The notes under the pieces are model-generated. The model ran no database searches and was not told the origin of the DNA. It worked only from the letters and a program-made list of their open reading frames with translations. DNA of 64,000 bases from contig JAJQJQ010000028.1 of the NCBI GenBank assembly GCA_028622995.1, positions 806,001 through 870,000 on the forward strand, written 5' to 3'. The stretch is from Panagrolaimus kolymaensis. Taxonomy: Eukaryota; Nematoda; Chromadorea; Rhabditida; Panagrolaimidae. The position numbers and the translations under genes are program-made. Below are positions 1 through 11,438 of this stretch, in pieces; positions within the stretch are counted from its first letter, which is position 1; every line of letters begins with the position of its first letter.

Positions 1-144
1 CGATTTGGTTATGATACTAATTTGAAGCTTCATTATTGCACAGAATGCCGTGACAAAGGAAAGTATATTTTTGCAAAAATTTGTGAAAATTGTGAATGTC
101 AAGCATATTTGTTATTCAATGATAGGAATATTTGTGGCTTTTAA
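1..144 (+). CDS. 3' end of Cys-rich repeat protein (partial)
   Basis: The first 47 codons are open from the window edge to TAA at 142-144. The peptide carries one copy of a module also seen at 56486-57151 and 61344-62466: a hydrophobic-aromatic start, CxxC (YCTEC), a basic stretch, AKIC, then a YL.L segment. In the other copies the module ends in H-x-C; here the end reads NICGF, so the last His is missing. The pattern suggests a small zinc-binding fold, loosely like FLYWCH fingers, but I do not recognise the family. The upstream exons lie outside the window. Whether this copy is functional cannot be judged. Confidence 0.55.
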   Translation, partial: RFGYDTNLKLHYCTECRDKGKYIFAKICENCECQAYLLFNDRNICGF

Positions 145-1234
145 TTGGCAGAAATAACAGCAATAAAAAAGCTTGGTTCAAGAAACTTATGGCTTAATAT
201 TCTTATTTTTTCAAATTATTTAAATTAGCTTTATCATTTTTTGCGTTTTTATAATTTATTGGCGATTTTATTTTTTAATTTTATAAAAACATTATGTATA
301 AATTGCGTTTTGTAATTTATAAAAAATACTTTTTTAATATTTAAAATTTATTCACTTTTAAGCCATGAAGAAAAAGAATATTGGTTGAATAATGAAATTT
401 TGAGTTTCCAAACATTCAAAAAAGCATATTTTTGTAATCTGACTTGGAAAGAAAAGGGCAGTAATTGTCGAGATAAACTACTGAGATTTGTTCCAGATAA
501 ATAAAAAAATGATACATTTTTGTGTGGTCGTAGAAAAAAACGGACATCTCTGTTGTTTTTTAAATTTTTTTATGAGACAAAGCAAAGATTTTTCTAAAGA
601 GCACGGGAAAAAAAATAAAGATGGGTTTTTTTTGTCTTGGAGCAAGAAATAATATCGGCGATGTAAACATCGATAAATAAAATAGCAAAAGCTTTTTTTC
701 TTTTATTTTTTAAGAAAGTTTACATATGCTTTTTTAAGTTTTTTTGTTTGAATAGTTTAGTTATTATAAATTTATTTTTTGTGCAATTAAATTTTTAATT
801 TTCCCAAAATATTCACGTACTTGCCTACTTTACTTTCAGGCAATATAGCTTTTACCCTTCACGAGGGTTGCATATTGAAATTAAGTATAAAAATATTGCT
901 TGCATTAACAAAAAAAGTCAAAAGTTTCATTTGACCATGGACCGTTAATTTATAAAATGTTAAAAAGTTTTGAAGTTAGTAAAAAATGTCAAAAAAAGTA
1001 TAAAAAAGGTTTTTTTTTTAAATTTGCATGCATAAAGTTAATTTACGTAGAAATATATTTTTAGAGAAATGAAAAAAAAGCTCTCTGTTGCTTACGTAAA
1101 TGCACATACATAGGTGTTAATTAGATTTTCTTTATGAAACACATAACTTGTTTGCACAGGCTTTCTTTTATTTAGCTTTATTTAAAAAAACATTGCCGCT
1201 GCAATTCTTTTATTTGTCTTTTTTTTCATTTTAG
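145..1234. other. intergenic, AT-rich
   Basis: No convincing gene. A 62-codon open stretch without ATG (316-504, plus) encodes a lysine-rich peptide ending RFVPDK; it could be a decayed exon. A possible first exon for the next gene starts at an ATG near 1134. Confidence 0.4.
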
Positions 1235-1786
1235 CCTAAAAAAATAAAGTTAAATTTTTTTGCTTTAATAATATTTTTAATATTTTGTCTTTTTCAAACA
1301 TGTTTTGGGCGTCAAAAAATCAATAACAATAAAAATGAAAAAATTAATGAAACTCAAAATGATAATATTAATGTGGCTTGGTGTGGAATGATGGAAACTT
1401 GTTGTAAAGAAAATCCAACCATGATTGTAAGAAATTTTATGCCTGCTTCTTGTGATTGTACAATACCATGGTTGTTTGTTAATTTACTTTTGGGACTTAT
1501 TTTTGGATTGACTTTAGCTAAATGTGGCGGCATATTTAATGGAGTAAAAAGGTAAGCTTTTTATAGACCATTTTTGTACCTTTCAAAGCACCTTTTGGCA
1601 TTATTACTTAGCGGATTTTCGTTCTTAAAAAAAAGTTAGTAAAATGTTCAAAATTTTAGATATTATTCATGCTACAATCCCTGGCGAGCCTCAGAATCTC
1701 ATTCTGACTGTTCCGCTCCGAATCAATCTGAACCAAAACCATTTTTGCCACCACCCCAAGAATCTCAGCCGTTTGTTCCAATTTAA
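1235..1786 (+). CDS. small signal-peptide membrane protein, Cys-rich, proline-rich tail
   Basis: Two exons are supported: 1235-1551 after a TTTCATTTTAG acceptor, donor GTAAGC at 1552, and 1660-1786 after AAATTTTAG, stop TAA 1784-1786. Phase joins as AG+A. The protein starts with a hydrophobic leader (LNFFALIIFLIFCLFQ), then a polar Asn-rich linker, a Cys-rich ectodomain (WCGMMETCC and SCDC), one membrane helix (LFVNLLLGLIFGLTLA) and a C-terminal tail with PPP and repeated SESH/SEP-type residues. There is no in-frame ATG in the first exon seen, so a short 5' exon is missing; an ATG near 1134 is possible. Single-pass type I topology is inferred. Family not recognised. Confidence 0.6.
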
Positions 1787-4205
1787 TCTTAATTTCCGAA
1801 TTAAAGTTCTTCTTTATTTTTTAAATAAATATTTATTGTTTTCTTTCTTTTTTTGGAAGTGAAGAATCACAAAAATGGCACAATTTGTGTTGTCCCTATG
1901 ACAACATCCATGCTTTTGTTTTGCATATTTTAAAAATGTTGTCTATGGAAAAGAATGAAATGAAACGAAATAGAACTATGCATTGTTTTCTTTTTTCTAT
2001 TTTTAAAAAATTATCGATAAACAAAAATATTGAAAAGCTTGAAAGTGGAAAACAAGCAAAGTTACAAACAACTAAGACCAGCATAATTTGTCAGAATTCA
2101 AAGCTCATTAAACTTTTTCAACTGCCATTGTCTTTTTTTTATTCTCTAATTAAATTGGGTTTTCGGCCTAAAAAATATTAGCTCGCTTTAGGACAAATTT
2201 TTTTTTACTATTATTAGCATTTATGAAACACATACCATATTTTTTTTAACTTGCGTCGTCAACTAAAACTTTCTCAAATAGCTTTTTTATTATTTGAGTT
2301 TTTGCTCTTTATTTTATATTTAGTAAAGTTATTTATTTTGAAACCTTTGCTCTAGCTTTGCTCCCATTTTGTACCTCTTCGATTTTTAACCAACCAATTC
2401 TTCTCTCATGCGCTTTCTCCTTTTTAACAACAAAAATAAAAATGCGTCGTCAATATTAATTTTTTTTAATATTAAATTTATTATTATAAAAAGTGGCAAC
2501 TAAACGACTGCGCAACGAGCAAGCTTTTATTTTTTTTCCCACATGTTCACATTATTTCTTTTCTCTGTTAAACAGTTTTAAAAAAATTTATTGAATGACT
2601 TAAAAGTAACTGAGTGAGTTTCGCCCAAACAAACAAGCAAGCTTCCGCTGGTTGCCCCTAGCGACTTTTTTTCTTGCTTTGGCTCTTTTTCCTGTGTTCC
2701 TATTTTCTTTCACAAAAATGAAGAAAAAAATTTTTTAGACTTCAAATTTTTTTTCATTATTTCGGCGTCGTTGTCGTTAATAGCTATGGCAGCCACAAAA
2801 GCATAAAAATCTAATCCAATGTATTTATTCGCGTCGGTCGCATTTTTAAGGAAAATAAAGAAGGAAGAAGGAGAAAAGGACTTTTTTTAAGATTCATTGA
2901 AGCTTTTATTTTTGGAAGAAAATAAAGGATTTAGTTTTTGATAGTTGTTTCTTTTTTAAAAAATTTTTAGGAAACCCCATCCATTTTTGAAGTGGGTGTC
3001 TGAAACTGTGACGTAAATTCGGTTTTTGAGAAATGCTTAACAAGAAAAAAAGTTCCACAATCCCTAAGAAAATTTGTGAACTAAATTTTAAGAAAAAATT
3101 GTAACCACAAACGTTTCAAACTTTTGTTATATTTTTATTTATTTTGCTTTAAAAAATTTACGACTGAATATCTAATAATTTGTTTTATTACATAAATGTG
3201 ACTTTTTCTATTAAGTTTGTGCTTGCGCCATATTTTTTTAACTTTTATAAATTTTAGATTTTATTTTTTTTAAACAACCAACTTTTATTAATGTCAAAAG
3301 GCGATCTCTGAACTAAACCTTTTTTTAAATAAAAAAAAATAACCCTCAACTTTAAAAACTTTTTGTTTTTTTCATTCAAAGTAGATAATCAGTTTAATTT
3401 GATAGAAGCCATTATTAGCACAAATAAGTTTCTTTTAACCGGATGTCCTTTTTGAATAACTCATCCGCCCAATTATCTTCATTTATCCTTTTTATATGGC
3501 TAATTTGCGTTTACATTTATTTCTTCTTTTGCTTCCATATGTCTTTTGTATTTTGGCTTTCTATAATAATTATAAATAACTTTTTTCTTTGCACAAGAAC
3601 TAAGCTTCCTTATTGTAAGCCTCATTTTTTATATCCGCTTTTTAAAATTACTGCAAAAAAAAGAAAGAGCAAAGACCAAATAAACGCGGTATGCCATAAT
3701 TATTGCACTTTTCTAAACAAAAACCAAAAATTAATAATTCTTTGTTTCCTAAATTTTTCTAACAAAAAAATGTGCCTTTTTAGACACTACCCGTAGTTAC
3801 CATTTTTAGTTTTCAAATGTCTCCACGCATTTTTTTTTAAAATTTTGTCTTAATGCAAAAAAAGTTTTATAAATTTAATTCGAAAATAACTTTAATATTA
3901 GTTCTACGTGAAAGTTTTTAAAACACCTCGAGTTTTACTTTTTTGTAAACCACTTTTATTTGTACTCAAACTTTAATTTTCAGCTTCCTTTTCCATTATT
4001 TTTTTTCCTCCACCTTGAGTGTCCAAATTATTGCGTATCAAATTACGGGTTTTCTATTTCGTCAATTATTTGGACTTAAATTTTATTATTATCATCTGTT
4101 TTTAAAACATTACCGTAACATTCAATGTTGTAATTAATTATTAACTAATTTTCTGAAAGTTAAACTTTTGCGAAAATTTTCTTTAAGAAAGTTTAAATAA
4201 AGGAA
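1787..4205. other. intergenic region upstream of the kinase
   Basis: About 2.4 kb, AT-rich with long T runs. The open frames here (around 1885-2181 and 3443-3796) are low-complexity and lack splice or homology support. The only notable site is 2651-2665, two half-sites GTTGCC and AGCGAC separated by CCT, resembling an RFX X-box. Confidence 0.45.
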
Positions 4206-7200
4206 ATGCAATCCGCTCCAGCTCCAGGTGGAGGCCAAACTCTTGCCGATCGATATAGATTAACTAAAAAAGTTGGCGATGGAACTTTTGGTGAAGTTTC
4301 ATTGGCTAAAAAAATCGATACTGGCGATGTTGTGGCTATTAAAAGGTAACCTTTTTCTTCCTCATTACAGAAATATTTAGAAAACGTTACTTTGTTTTAT
4401 TTTTTGCACTAATCTTTGAGATTTTAATTTTTCATGCGAAAAAATATGTCAGCAGTAACTTTAATTAATCTTATGTTTTTTTTGTAGAATGAAAAAGAAA
4501 TTTTATTCATGGGATGAAGCTATGGCTTTAAGAGAAGTGAAATCATTAAAAAAATTAAATCATCCAAATATAATTAAATTACGCGAAGTTATACGTGAAA
4601 ATGATATATTATATTTTGTATTTGAATTCATGCAAGAAAATTTATATGAACTTATGAAAGATCGGTAAGCCAAACCAAACCTTTTTCTTTAAAAAATTAT
4701 TGTGAAAATTTTTAGTGATCGATATTTTCCGGAATCAGTAATTCGAAATATTATATATCAAATTCTCCAAGGAATGACTTACATGCACAAAAATGGTAAA
4801 TTTTTCAAAAAAAAAAAAATAAAATGGATTAGCAAAAAACTTTAAATGCTAAAACCCAAAATCAAAATTTTGAAAATCTTTTTTCAAGTCTAATATGCAA
4901 ATTTTTTTTGTAGGCTTTTTCCATCGAGACATGAAACCCGAAAATATTATGTGTAATGGAGTGGAATTAGTAAAAGTAGCAGATTTTGGTTTAGCTCGTG
5001 AAATCCGTTCAAGACCACCCTTCACTGATTATGTCTCCACGCGATGGTATCGAGCTCCAGAAATTCTTCTTCGTTCAACAAATTATAATTCTCCAATTGA
5101 TTTATGGGCGCTTGGATGCATAATGGCAGAATTATATATGTTAAGGCCTTTGTTTCCAGGCACGAGTGAATTAGATCAAATTTTTAAAATCCTTACAATT
5201 ATGGGAACTCCAACTCAAGAAGAATGGCCAGAAGGATATCGATTGGCAGCAGCAATGAATTTTAGATTTCAACAATGTCAAGGTGTTCCTTTGGATACAA
5301 TTATAAATACAGCTGGAACGGATGCAATGAAATTAATGATTGATATGATGTTATGGGTTCCTGAAAAGAGGCCATCCGCCTCTGGTGTAAGTAATCATAG
5401 CGAAAGGAAAAACAGAAACTTTTGAGTTTTCCTCAAAACTTTTCAAATACTCTGCTTTATTTTCACCCAAAAATTACAGGAAGGAATTCTTTTTTATACA
5501 AATTTAACGATTTTTGACAAAAATTAAAAAATCAAAGTGTTTTAAGAATTTTGTTAAAAAACTTATATTTTTCTTCATTTTTTAAACTCAAACTTTAAAA
5601 CAATAATTTTGCCTTTTTAGTGCCTAAAATACAAATATTTCCAAGTAAATCAAAAACTTGGAGCTCCAAGTGTTTCTCAACCTGTGACATCAGTGAATCG
5701 CAAAAATTCGGCAAATTCCACTCAATCTGATTCAAAACTTTTTACAAAATCAAAAGTCACAAAAATTGGGAATTCACAAAAAATTGGTCCATCAGAACTA
5801 TCGATTCCTTCGCCAATTCCACCCTCCTTGCCTCATGATTTAATCAAAGAAATAGATTCAATTAAGAAAGTATCAGCACCCAAAGATGGTTCAGATCGAA
5901 CAATAAATCGAAATTTGCCTCTCAATAAAACTACAGCTCCACCAACGTATGCCCAACCTCTTCCATTTTTACCTACTTCCAAATTAAATTTACCATTAAA
6001 GAAAAAAAGTTTTGATAACACAAATAATTCTAAAACAAATAATTCTAAAAATAATAATGGTTCAATATTTTCTCGTTTATCTCGTGATCGTAGTGATCTT
6101 GTTTATGGAACTCGTGGACTTCCTAAAGTTTCAATGTCGTCGTTGTGGGTTTTTCTTTCTATTTTTCCAACTTCTCCCAACTATTTCTTTTTCTCCTTTA
6201 ACTTAAACTTAACAAATTTTTTTTCATTCTAAAACTTTAAATTTTATTTTTAACATTTATAATTATGGGTTTTTTTTTAATGTTAACTTCTTTAAAGGAC
6301 CATATTCATTTGCTTCTTTTTTCAAACTTCGCGGCTGGTTATTCGACCACGCAAAGTGTGGGCACTTGTGGGGTCGAATATCCAGCCGCGAAGTTTGAAA
6401 AAAGAAGCAAATGAATATGGTCCTTTAACTATTCTTGTTACTTTTACGCTTCCAAAAGAAAATATCTAATTTAAACTTTTATTTTCGAGAAAGCCAGAGA
6501 CATTTTTCTTTGAAATTCCTAAAAAAATTTCGCTTCAGTCAAATTTTAGACAATATCAAATTGCTGAATCAAAAAAAAAAGAGATAAGAACAATATGCAA
6601 ATTTTAAAATTTAAAAATAACCCAAAAATTTTTTTTATTGTTTATTTATTCATTTTAAACCTAGATGTCCATTTTAATTAATTACTCTAGAGAAATTTTG
6701 AAGATCGAAAAGAATTTTTATTTTTTCAGTAATGAACCAATGGAAAAATCTACGACTCTTGCTGATCGAACTAATCGAGCTCATAGTGGCAAGAAAGATA
6801 CTGTCAAAGATATTTATCTTGCAAAATCTCGATATATTCCGGGTAAAATTCAACAATAATTTCCTAATTGCCATTTATAATAAAATTAGGTTATAGGTGT
6901 AATAAAAAATGAAAATGGTAATAATGCTTCAAACACTTTAAATTCAACTTTGCGAGCAGGAAAACCGCAAGCTCAAAATAATAATCCAGCTGTTGCGGGG
7001 CAAGCCAAATCTGCTGTTCAAGCACGATTTGAATATGCTTATGGTAGGTGGCTTTCAATAAATTTTGCCCAGAATATTGAAAATATTTTTAGGTTATGTT
7101 CCATCATTTGGAAATAGAAATAATGCCCAACAACAACAAAATCAAGGCAATGTTGAAAACACAGGAGGAAATATGACATCCACGAGTGGAAGAACAAATT

Positions 7201-7223
7201 GGGCAGTAAAATATTCAAAATAA
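4206..7223 (+). CDS. dyf-5: MAK/ICK-type ciliary Ser/Thr kinase (DYF-5-like)
   Basis: Eight exons (4206-4345, 4488-4664, 4716-4795, 4914-5386, 5621-6144, 6730-6842, 6897-7043, 7093-7223) keep one frame and give about 594 residues. The N-terminal catalytic domain has the Gly loop [29 protein letters not shown], a TDY activation motif in [14 protein letters not shown], and the kinase end [15 protein letters not shown], which is diagnostic of the MAK/ICK/MOK (RCK) family. The low-complexity C-terminal tail keeps RCK motifs ([20 protein letters not shown]). RCK kinases localise to cilia and control ciliary length and intraflagellar transport; in C. elegans the orthologue acts in sensory neurons. 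The intron between exons 5 and 6 carries a 137-bp foldback element. The donor at 6145 (GTGGGT) is weak, so that boundary is the least certain. Confidence 0.95.
6292..6428. mobile_element. TTAA-flanked foldback MITE (element 1)
   Basis: Near-perfect inverted repeat of about 54 bp per arm starting AGGACCATATTC and ending with its complement, with a short central spacer, flanked on both sides by TTAA (6292-6295, 6425-6428). TTAA target duplication is typical of piggyBac-type elements. It sits in the fifth intron of the kinase gene. The element at 18700-18899 has a similar end (AGGGACATAG). Confidence 0.85.
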
Positions 7224-8159
7224 TAAAAAATAATCAACGAAAACAAAACAAAAAAATTATTTTTATAAAACGTGTGGATTTTCTCTTTTATAAAATGTTT
7301 TATTAGTTTTTAATTATATAATAATAAAGTTTCTTTTTGCGTATGGAAAATCGGTTTCATTTACTGTAATCTTAAAAATCCACAAAAGTCAATGTTTAAT
7401 TATTTAGAGAAAGAATTTTTTCCAGGTTTATCGTACTTTGGCAAATAAAAATATTGATTGATGGGTACCAAATTAGCCAGTTTGATTCATAATAAACCTT
7501 TTATGCAAATTTTTAAATACTGTAACAAATTTTTTTTCTAATGATAAAGGCCAAGTCCCATTTTAAATAAAAAAAATTGTTTCAATACGGTCTTTTTTAT
7601 TTTGATGTTATTTTTTCACAATTTGGATATGATTAATGTTCATTTGAGCTTTTTTCCACGTCATTGATAATTTTGACGTTAATTAAAAAAGCACAATAAA
7701 TAAAGTTCTTTCGTCGAATATCTCATTATTATTTTCTTTATTTTGCAAAAAGGTTAAAAAAAACATATTAACGGAACACAAATGTTCCCAAGAGAACAAT
7801 ACTGTAGTGGCAATAATGAGGCATTCCGTATTTTTTATTCTTTAACTTTTCCCATGAGTTTCATTATTTCCTTCTTTTTTGACATTTTTAAAGTTATCGA
7901 AGGCATTCATTCATTTTTTTTGTTAAAAGCTTTGATTTACACCTTTGTTTTTTTCCGAGTGTATATTTTTACTATTAACTTTTCTGTTATTTTTTTAAAA
8001 TTTAAAAATTTGCTTTAAAAAAGTCGTTATTTATATTTACAGCCATTTTAGGGCCTAACCGAGCATGAAAAACTAAATTTATTTAAATAATTAATTTCTA
8101 GTTTTTGCTTTATTTTTAAGACAACGAAAAAATTGTATTTGCATTTTATACTTTTAAAA
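7224..8159. other. intergenic, kinase 3' flank to chemoreceptor
   Basis: Contains probable polyadenylation sequence after 7223 (AATAAA-like at about 7321). An open frame at 7782-8018 is hydrophobic and low-complexity and has no support. A TTTTTAAG at about 8114-8121 could be a trans-splice acceptor for the next gene. Confidence 0.4.
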
Positions 8160-9782
8160 ATGGAAAATTCAACGATGACGTTAGAAGATAGGCCTATGGC
8201 TTTTCATATATTTTTGAGATCGGTTGATTATAACTTGACTGCTGTGATTATAAGTGCAATCGAAATTTTAATTTTGATTTTATCGCTAATTAGTATTGCA
8301 TTGTTTTTGCGGATTTTGAAAAAACACAAATTATTACATATTAATTTTCGGATTTTATGTGCAAATAATTGTCTTGGAAGCATTTTTTATATTTTTATTA
8401 GGTTTGTTTGGTTCCGAAACGAAAATCGATTACTATGCTTTTTTTATAGATTTTTGATGCTTTTTGGTCGAATAGAATTTATCAAACAAAATGTAATAAA
8501 TGATTTAGTTTATGAAATATTATTTTATATTCGAGATGGAATGCAGCAATTTTTTATATTAAATATGACGACAATACTTTTGGAACGATGGTTATCGACG
8601 GTTTTTGCTTCACATTATGAAAATTATTTTAAACTTCCACAAATTATTTTATTGTTTTTAATGCCGGTAAGTAAACTTTATTTCACCCTGCACGAAACCG
8701 AAAAAAAGGAAGACAGAAAGTTTTTATGTTGATGGACAGAAACATTATTACGGATATTTTTAAGAAACTCAAAACATTTTTTTTGTTAAGTTTTCCCAAA
8801 TCTTAAAAAGCAAAGCAAATTAAATGGAGAAGAAAACGTTTACTTTCGTAAATTTTAACCATAACCAAAGATGAAGAAACGTCGTTTATTTTAAAACTTT
8901 ATTTACCTACTTACTTTTCTTGTTCCTTCGGCCGGTTCCCTAATGGACGAAGGGTTTTAAAAAATGCACCATTATCAACCTTTCTTGAAAATAATAATAT
9001 TTATTTTACTTTAAAAATGAAAATACGTAATTAACTAAATTTTATATTTTAGTGGCTAGTTAGTTTGGCATTGGCTATAGGGATTCATTTCCTTCCTAGA
9101 AATCTGTTTATTGCCATTATAATTACCATAAATATCATTTTTCTTGCGGTTTGTTGTTATTTTTCTTGATTGCCAATTATTTTGAAATTATAGTTTCAGG
9201 GTTCAATAACATTATTTATTTACAACAAGAATTTGCTTAAAAATCGAAATCAAAAAACGTTGACTCACATTTTTCAAGTCAAAGAAAATTTAAAAACTGT
9301 GAAATTAATCTCTTTTTTAAGTGTCATTTTTGTTTTACATATTTTTGGCAGTGCTGTTCTAGCTACCATATCTTTAAGATATACTCGAAATTTGTAGGTT
9401 TAAAAAATTATTTTTAGAAAATTAAAAAATATTTATCGTTTCAGAGAAATGATAGATTTATATGTGTTTTGGCAGTGTGTATTTAATGCATTCTTTGCAA
9501 TTCAATGTATTTTGTTGTCAGCTTCTTTTCAAATTATTTAGTAAGTTTTTGTTTTGTATTGTTTTTTCTCAAGCACACTTGCGCATTGTTTGTTTGAGGC
9601 AAAAAACATTTTTTAGATTAAATTCTTTTTATAGTTTGGGTTTTCAAATTAAATTTTTTATAAATTTTTAATATTGCAGCATTAAGAAACGAAACGCCGT
9701 TGGATGCGAATCACAATGCAACCCTTCGGCGGAAGATCAAAGAGTTATGTATTTTGCAGAATTACGAAGACAATGGACATGA
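8160..9782 (+). CDS. seven-TM chemoreceptor, Sra/Sre superfamily-like
   Basis: Five exons: 8160-8666, 9053-9148, 9200-9393 (acceptor 9193 is an alternative), 9445-9540, 9680-9782, all phase-consistent, about 331 residues. ATG 8160 is chosen because the frame upstream has no ATG. Predicted helices follow one another from residue about 27. After TM3 there is LLERWLSTVFASHYENY, the E-R...YE signature of Sre/Srab-type receptors, and the third cytoplasmic loop has NRNQKTLTHIFQVKEN, also Sre-like. The C-terminal tail is short and polar. Such receptors usually act in ciliated sensory neurons. Exact subfamily is not certain. Confidence 0.85.
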
Positions 9783-9855
9783 AAGACAAATCATAGATTA
9801 AGTTTTCGCCAAGTTTTTTGCATTTTTTATGTTGCTTAATTATAACTAGGTGTTA

Positions 9856-9874
9856 AGCGGACCTTCGGTCCGCT
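9856..9874. other. short perfect hairpin with UUCG loop
   Basis: AGCGGACCTTCGGTCCGCT folds into a seven-pair GC-rich stem closed by C(UUCG)G. It lies about 75 bp downstream of the chemoreceptor stop codon and stands out from the AT-rich surroundings. It could sit in the 3' UTR of that gene. Confidence 0.6.
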
Positions 9875-10138
9875 ATGAAGCTTGTTTTATGTAAATTGTT
9901 ACGAAAATTTTGTCATTAATTATTTGATCTTTACTCTGAAAGATAAGATCGCCATCTCCGCAACGTCGCAGGCTAATTTACTTCTTTAAGGTCCTCTAAG
10001 CTTGTTCTAAATTGCCCCTAACAATTCCTATAGCATACTAATCAATTGCAAACGATTTCGCAGCTTTCTCTCAATTTGGATCATACAAAACCATTTTCAA
10101 AGATCCCCAATTGTTAATTGCTCCTCAAAGTTAGCCCC

Positions 10139-10300
10139 TTGGATCTTTTCCTTGCTATTGAATTCTTGGATCTCTTCCTTCTTGTTGGGTCCTTGGATCT
10201 TTTCCTTGCAATAGGGACCTTGGATCTTTTCCTTCTTATTCGAGCCTGGGATTTTTTCCTTGCTATTGGGGCTTTGGATATATTTTTTGTTATTGAATCA
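10139..10300. repeat. 27-bp minisatellite, six units
   Basis: Six units of 27 bp begin with TTGGAT and continue as CTTTTCCTTGCTATTG-type sequence, with alternate units resembling each other. Because 27 is divisible by three, both strands stay open through the array: the minus strand reads a basic nine-residue repeat (SK..ARKR type), the plus strand a leucine-rich one. I regard both as by-products of the repeat. Confidence 0.8.
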
Positions 10301-11438
10301 TTGGATAACAACAATCGCTTCCTCAAAAAACAAACGACCGTTTTCATCATCGCTTCCTTTTTATGAAATGTAAACGCGTTTTCTTTCCTTGCGCATTCAT
10401 TCTTTCTTGTATATGCAAATTTTTTCATTTTTCTTTCAATTTTCCCATGATCGATTTCCGAGCTCGAACGAACGAAATGACGCACAATGAAAATTACTAG
10501 GAAGGATAAAAATCTTTAAAAGTTGAAAAAAATTAGATGAAACTTTTTTATTATTTTTTTTCTTCAAACGAAAAAAAATTTAGTTTTGTTTTTGCAGCAA
10601 AGAGAAAAGGAATCGATTTTTTAACATAAAAACACTATTTTAAAGTGTTGTCGGATTTAATAAAAAAGGGTGACTTTACTTTTTTCTTCTTTATGAATAT
10701 TTTAATACTTTTTGTTTTTGTTTTATAAAATCAAAATTATTTTTATAAACTTTTGGACGTTTAAAAAATCCATAGGTGGAAAAGCTTGGTTTTTATTATT
10801 TCACTTTTTTTTGTAGGGAAAATGAAAATTCAAAAAGCAATTAGAACACTTGAAGCCAATAAATTTAACCGGAGTTCCTTTAGCAGACGAAATCTTCATT
10901 GATAAAAATAAAAGAATATTAATAGCATTTGATTTCATTAATTCAAATTAAAATAAAAGTCAATTTGGAAAAGTTACACACACAATTTTGCATTGAAAAA
11001 AAAACAATTAATCTTAAACTTTAACCGCTTTTTTGAGCTTGAATGTCTTTTGTTGCTAATGAAAACTCTTTGCAGATCATTTTTTCTCTCTTTAATTCAA
11101 CTTTGCTGTAACTTTTCCCCAACTTTTTTTGGTTTTCTTTTAAAAAATTCTCTTCGGCAACTTGGATCCAAATACGTCCGGAAAAAATGGCTTACACAAG
11201 CAACGTAAAAAAATCAAATTCTTACCAGGCCTTTTTAATAGCACAATCCACCAAAAATAAAAATAAAGCATTTCTGTTCATTTGTTTTAGAATCATTTTT
11301 TATACAATGGGTGAAAAATAAAAATCAATAAAAGCAAATAGAAAAACAAATGTTAAAAGATAAAAATAAAATTGGGCTGTTAATTACAAATTTTTTAAAT
11401 TGTAATTTTATGAATCACAAAGCATTAAAAAAGTTATT

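Larger units (their letters stand above)
9783..11438. other. intergenic with minisatellite and hairpin
   Basis: Holds the hairpin at 9856-9874 and the 27-bp repeat at 10139-10300, listed separately. The rest is AT-rich. Open frames at 10114-10485 (minus) and 10993-11208 (plus) are repeat-driven or lack an ATG. Confidence 0.45.

Noticed and set aside
3443..3796. 117-residue open frame upstream of the kinase
   Set aside because: Hydrophobic low-complexity translation of an AT-rich stretch; no splice sites or similarity.
10114..10485. Basic SR/KR-repeat protein on the minus strand
   Set aside because: The whole frame is explained by the 27-bp minisatellite; the plus strand is equally open.
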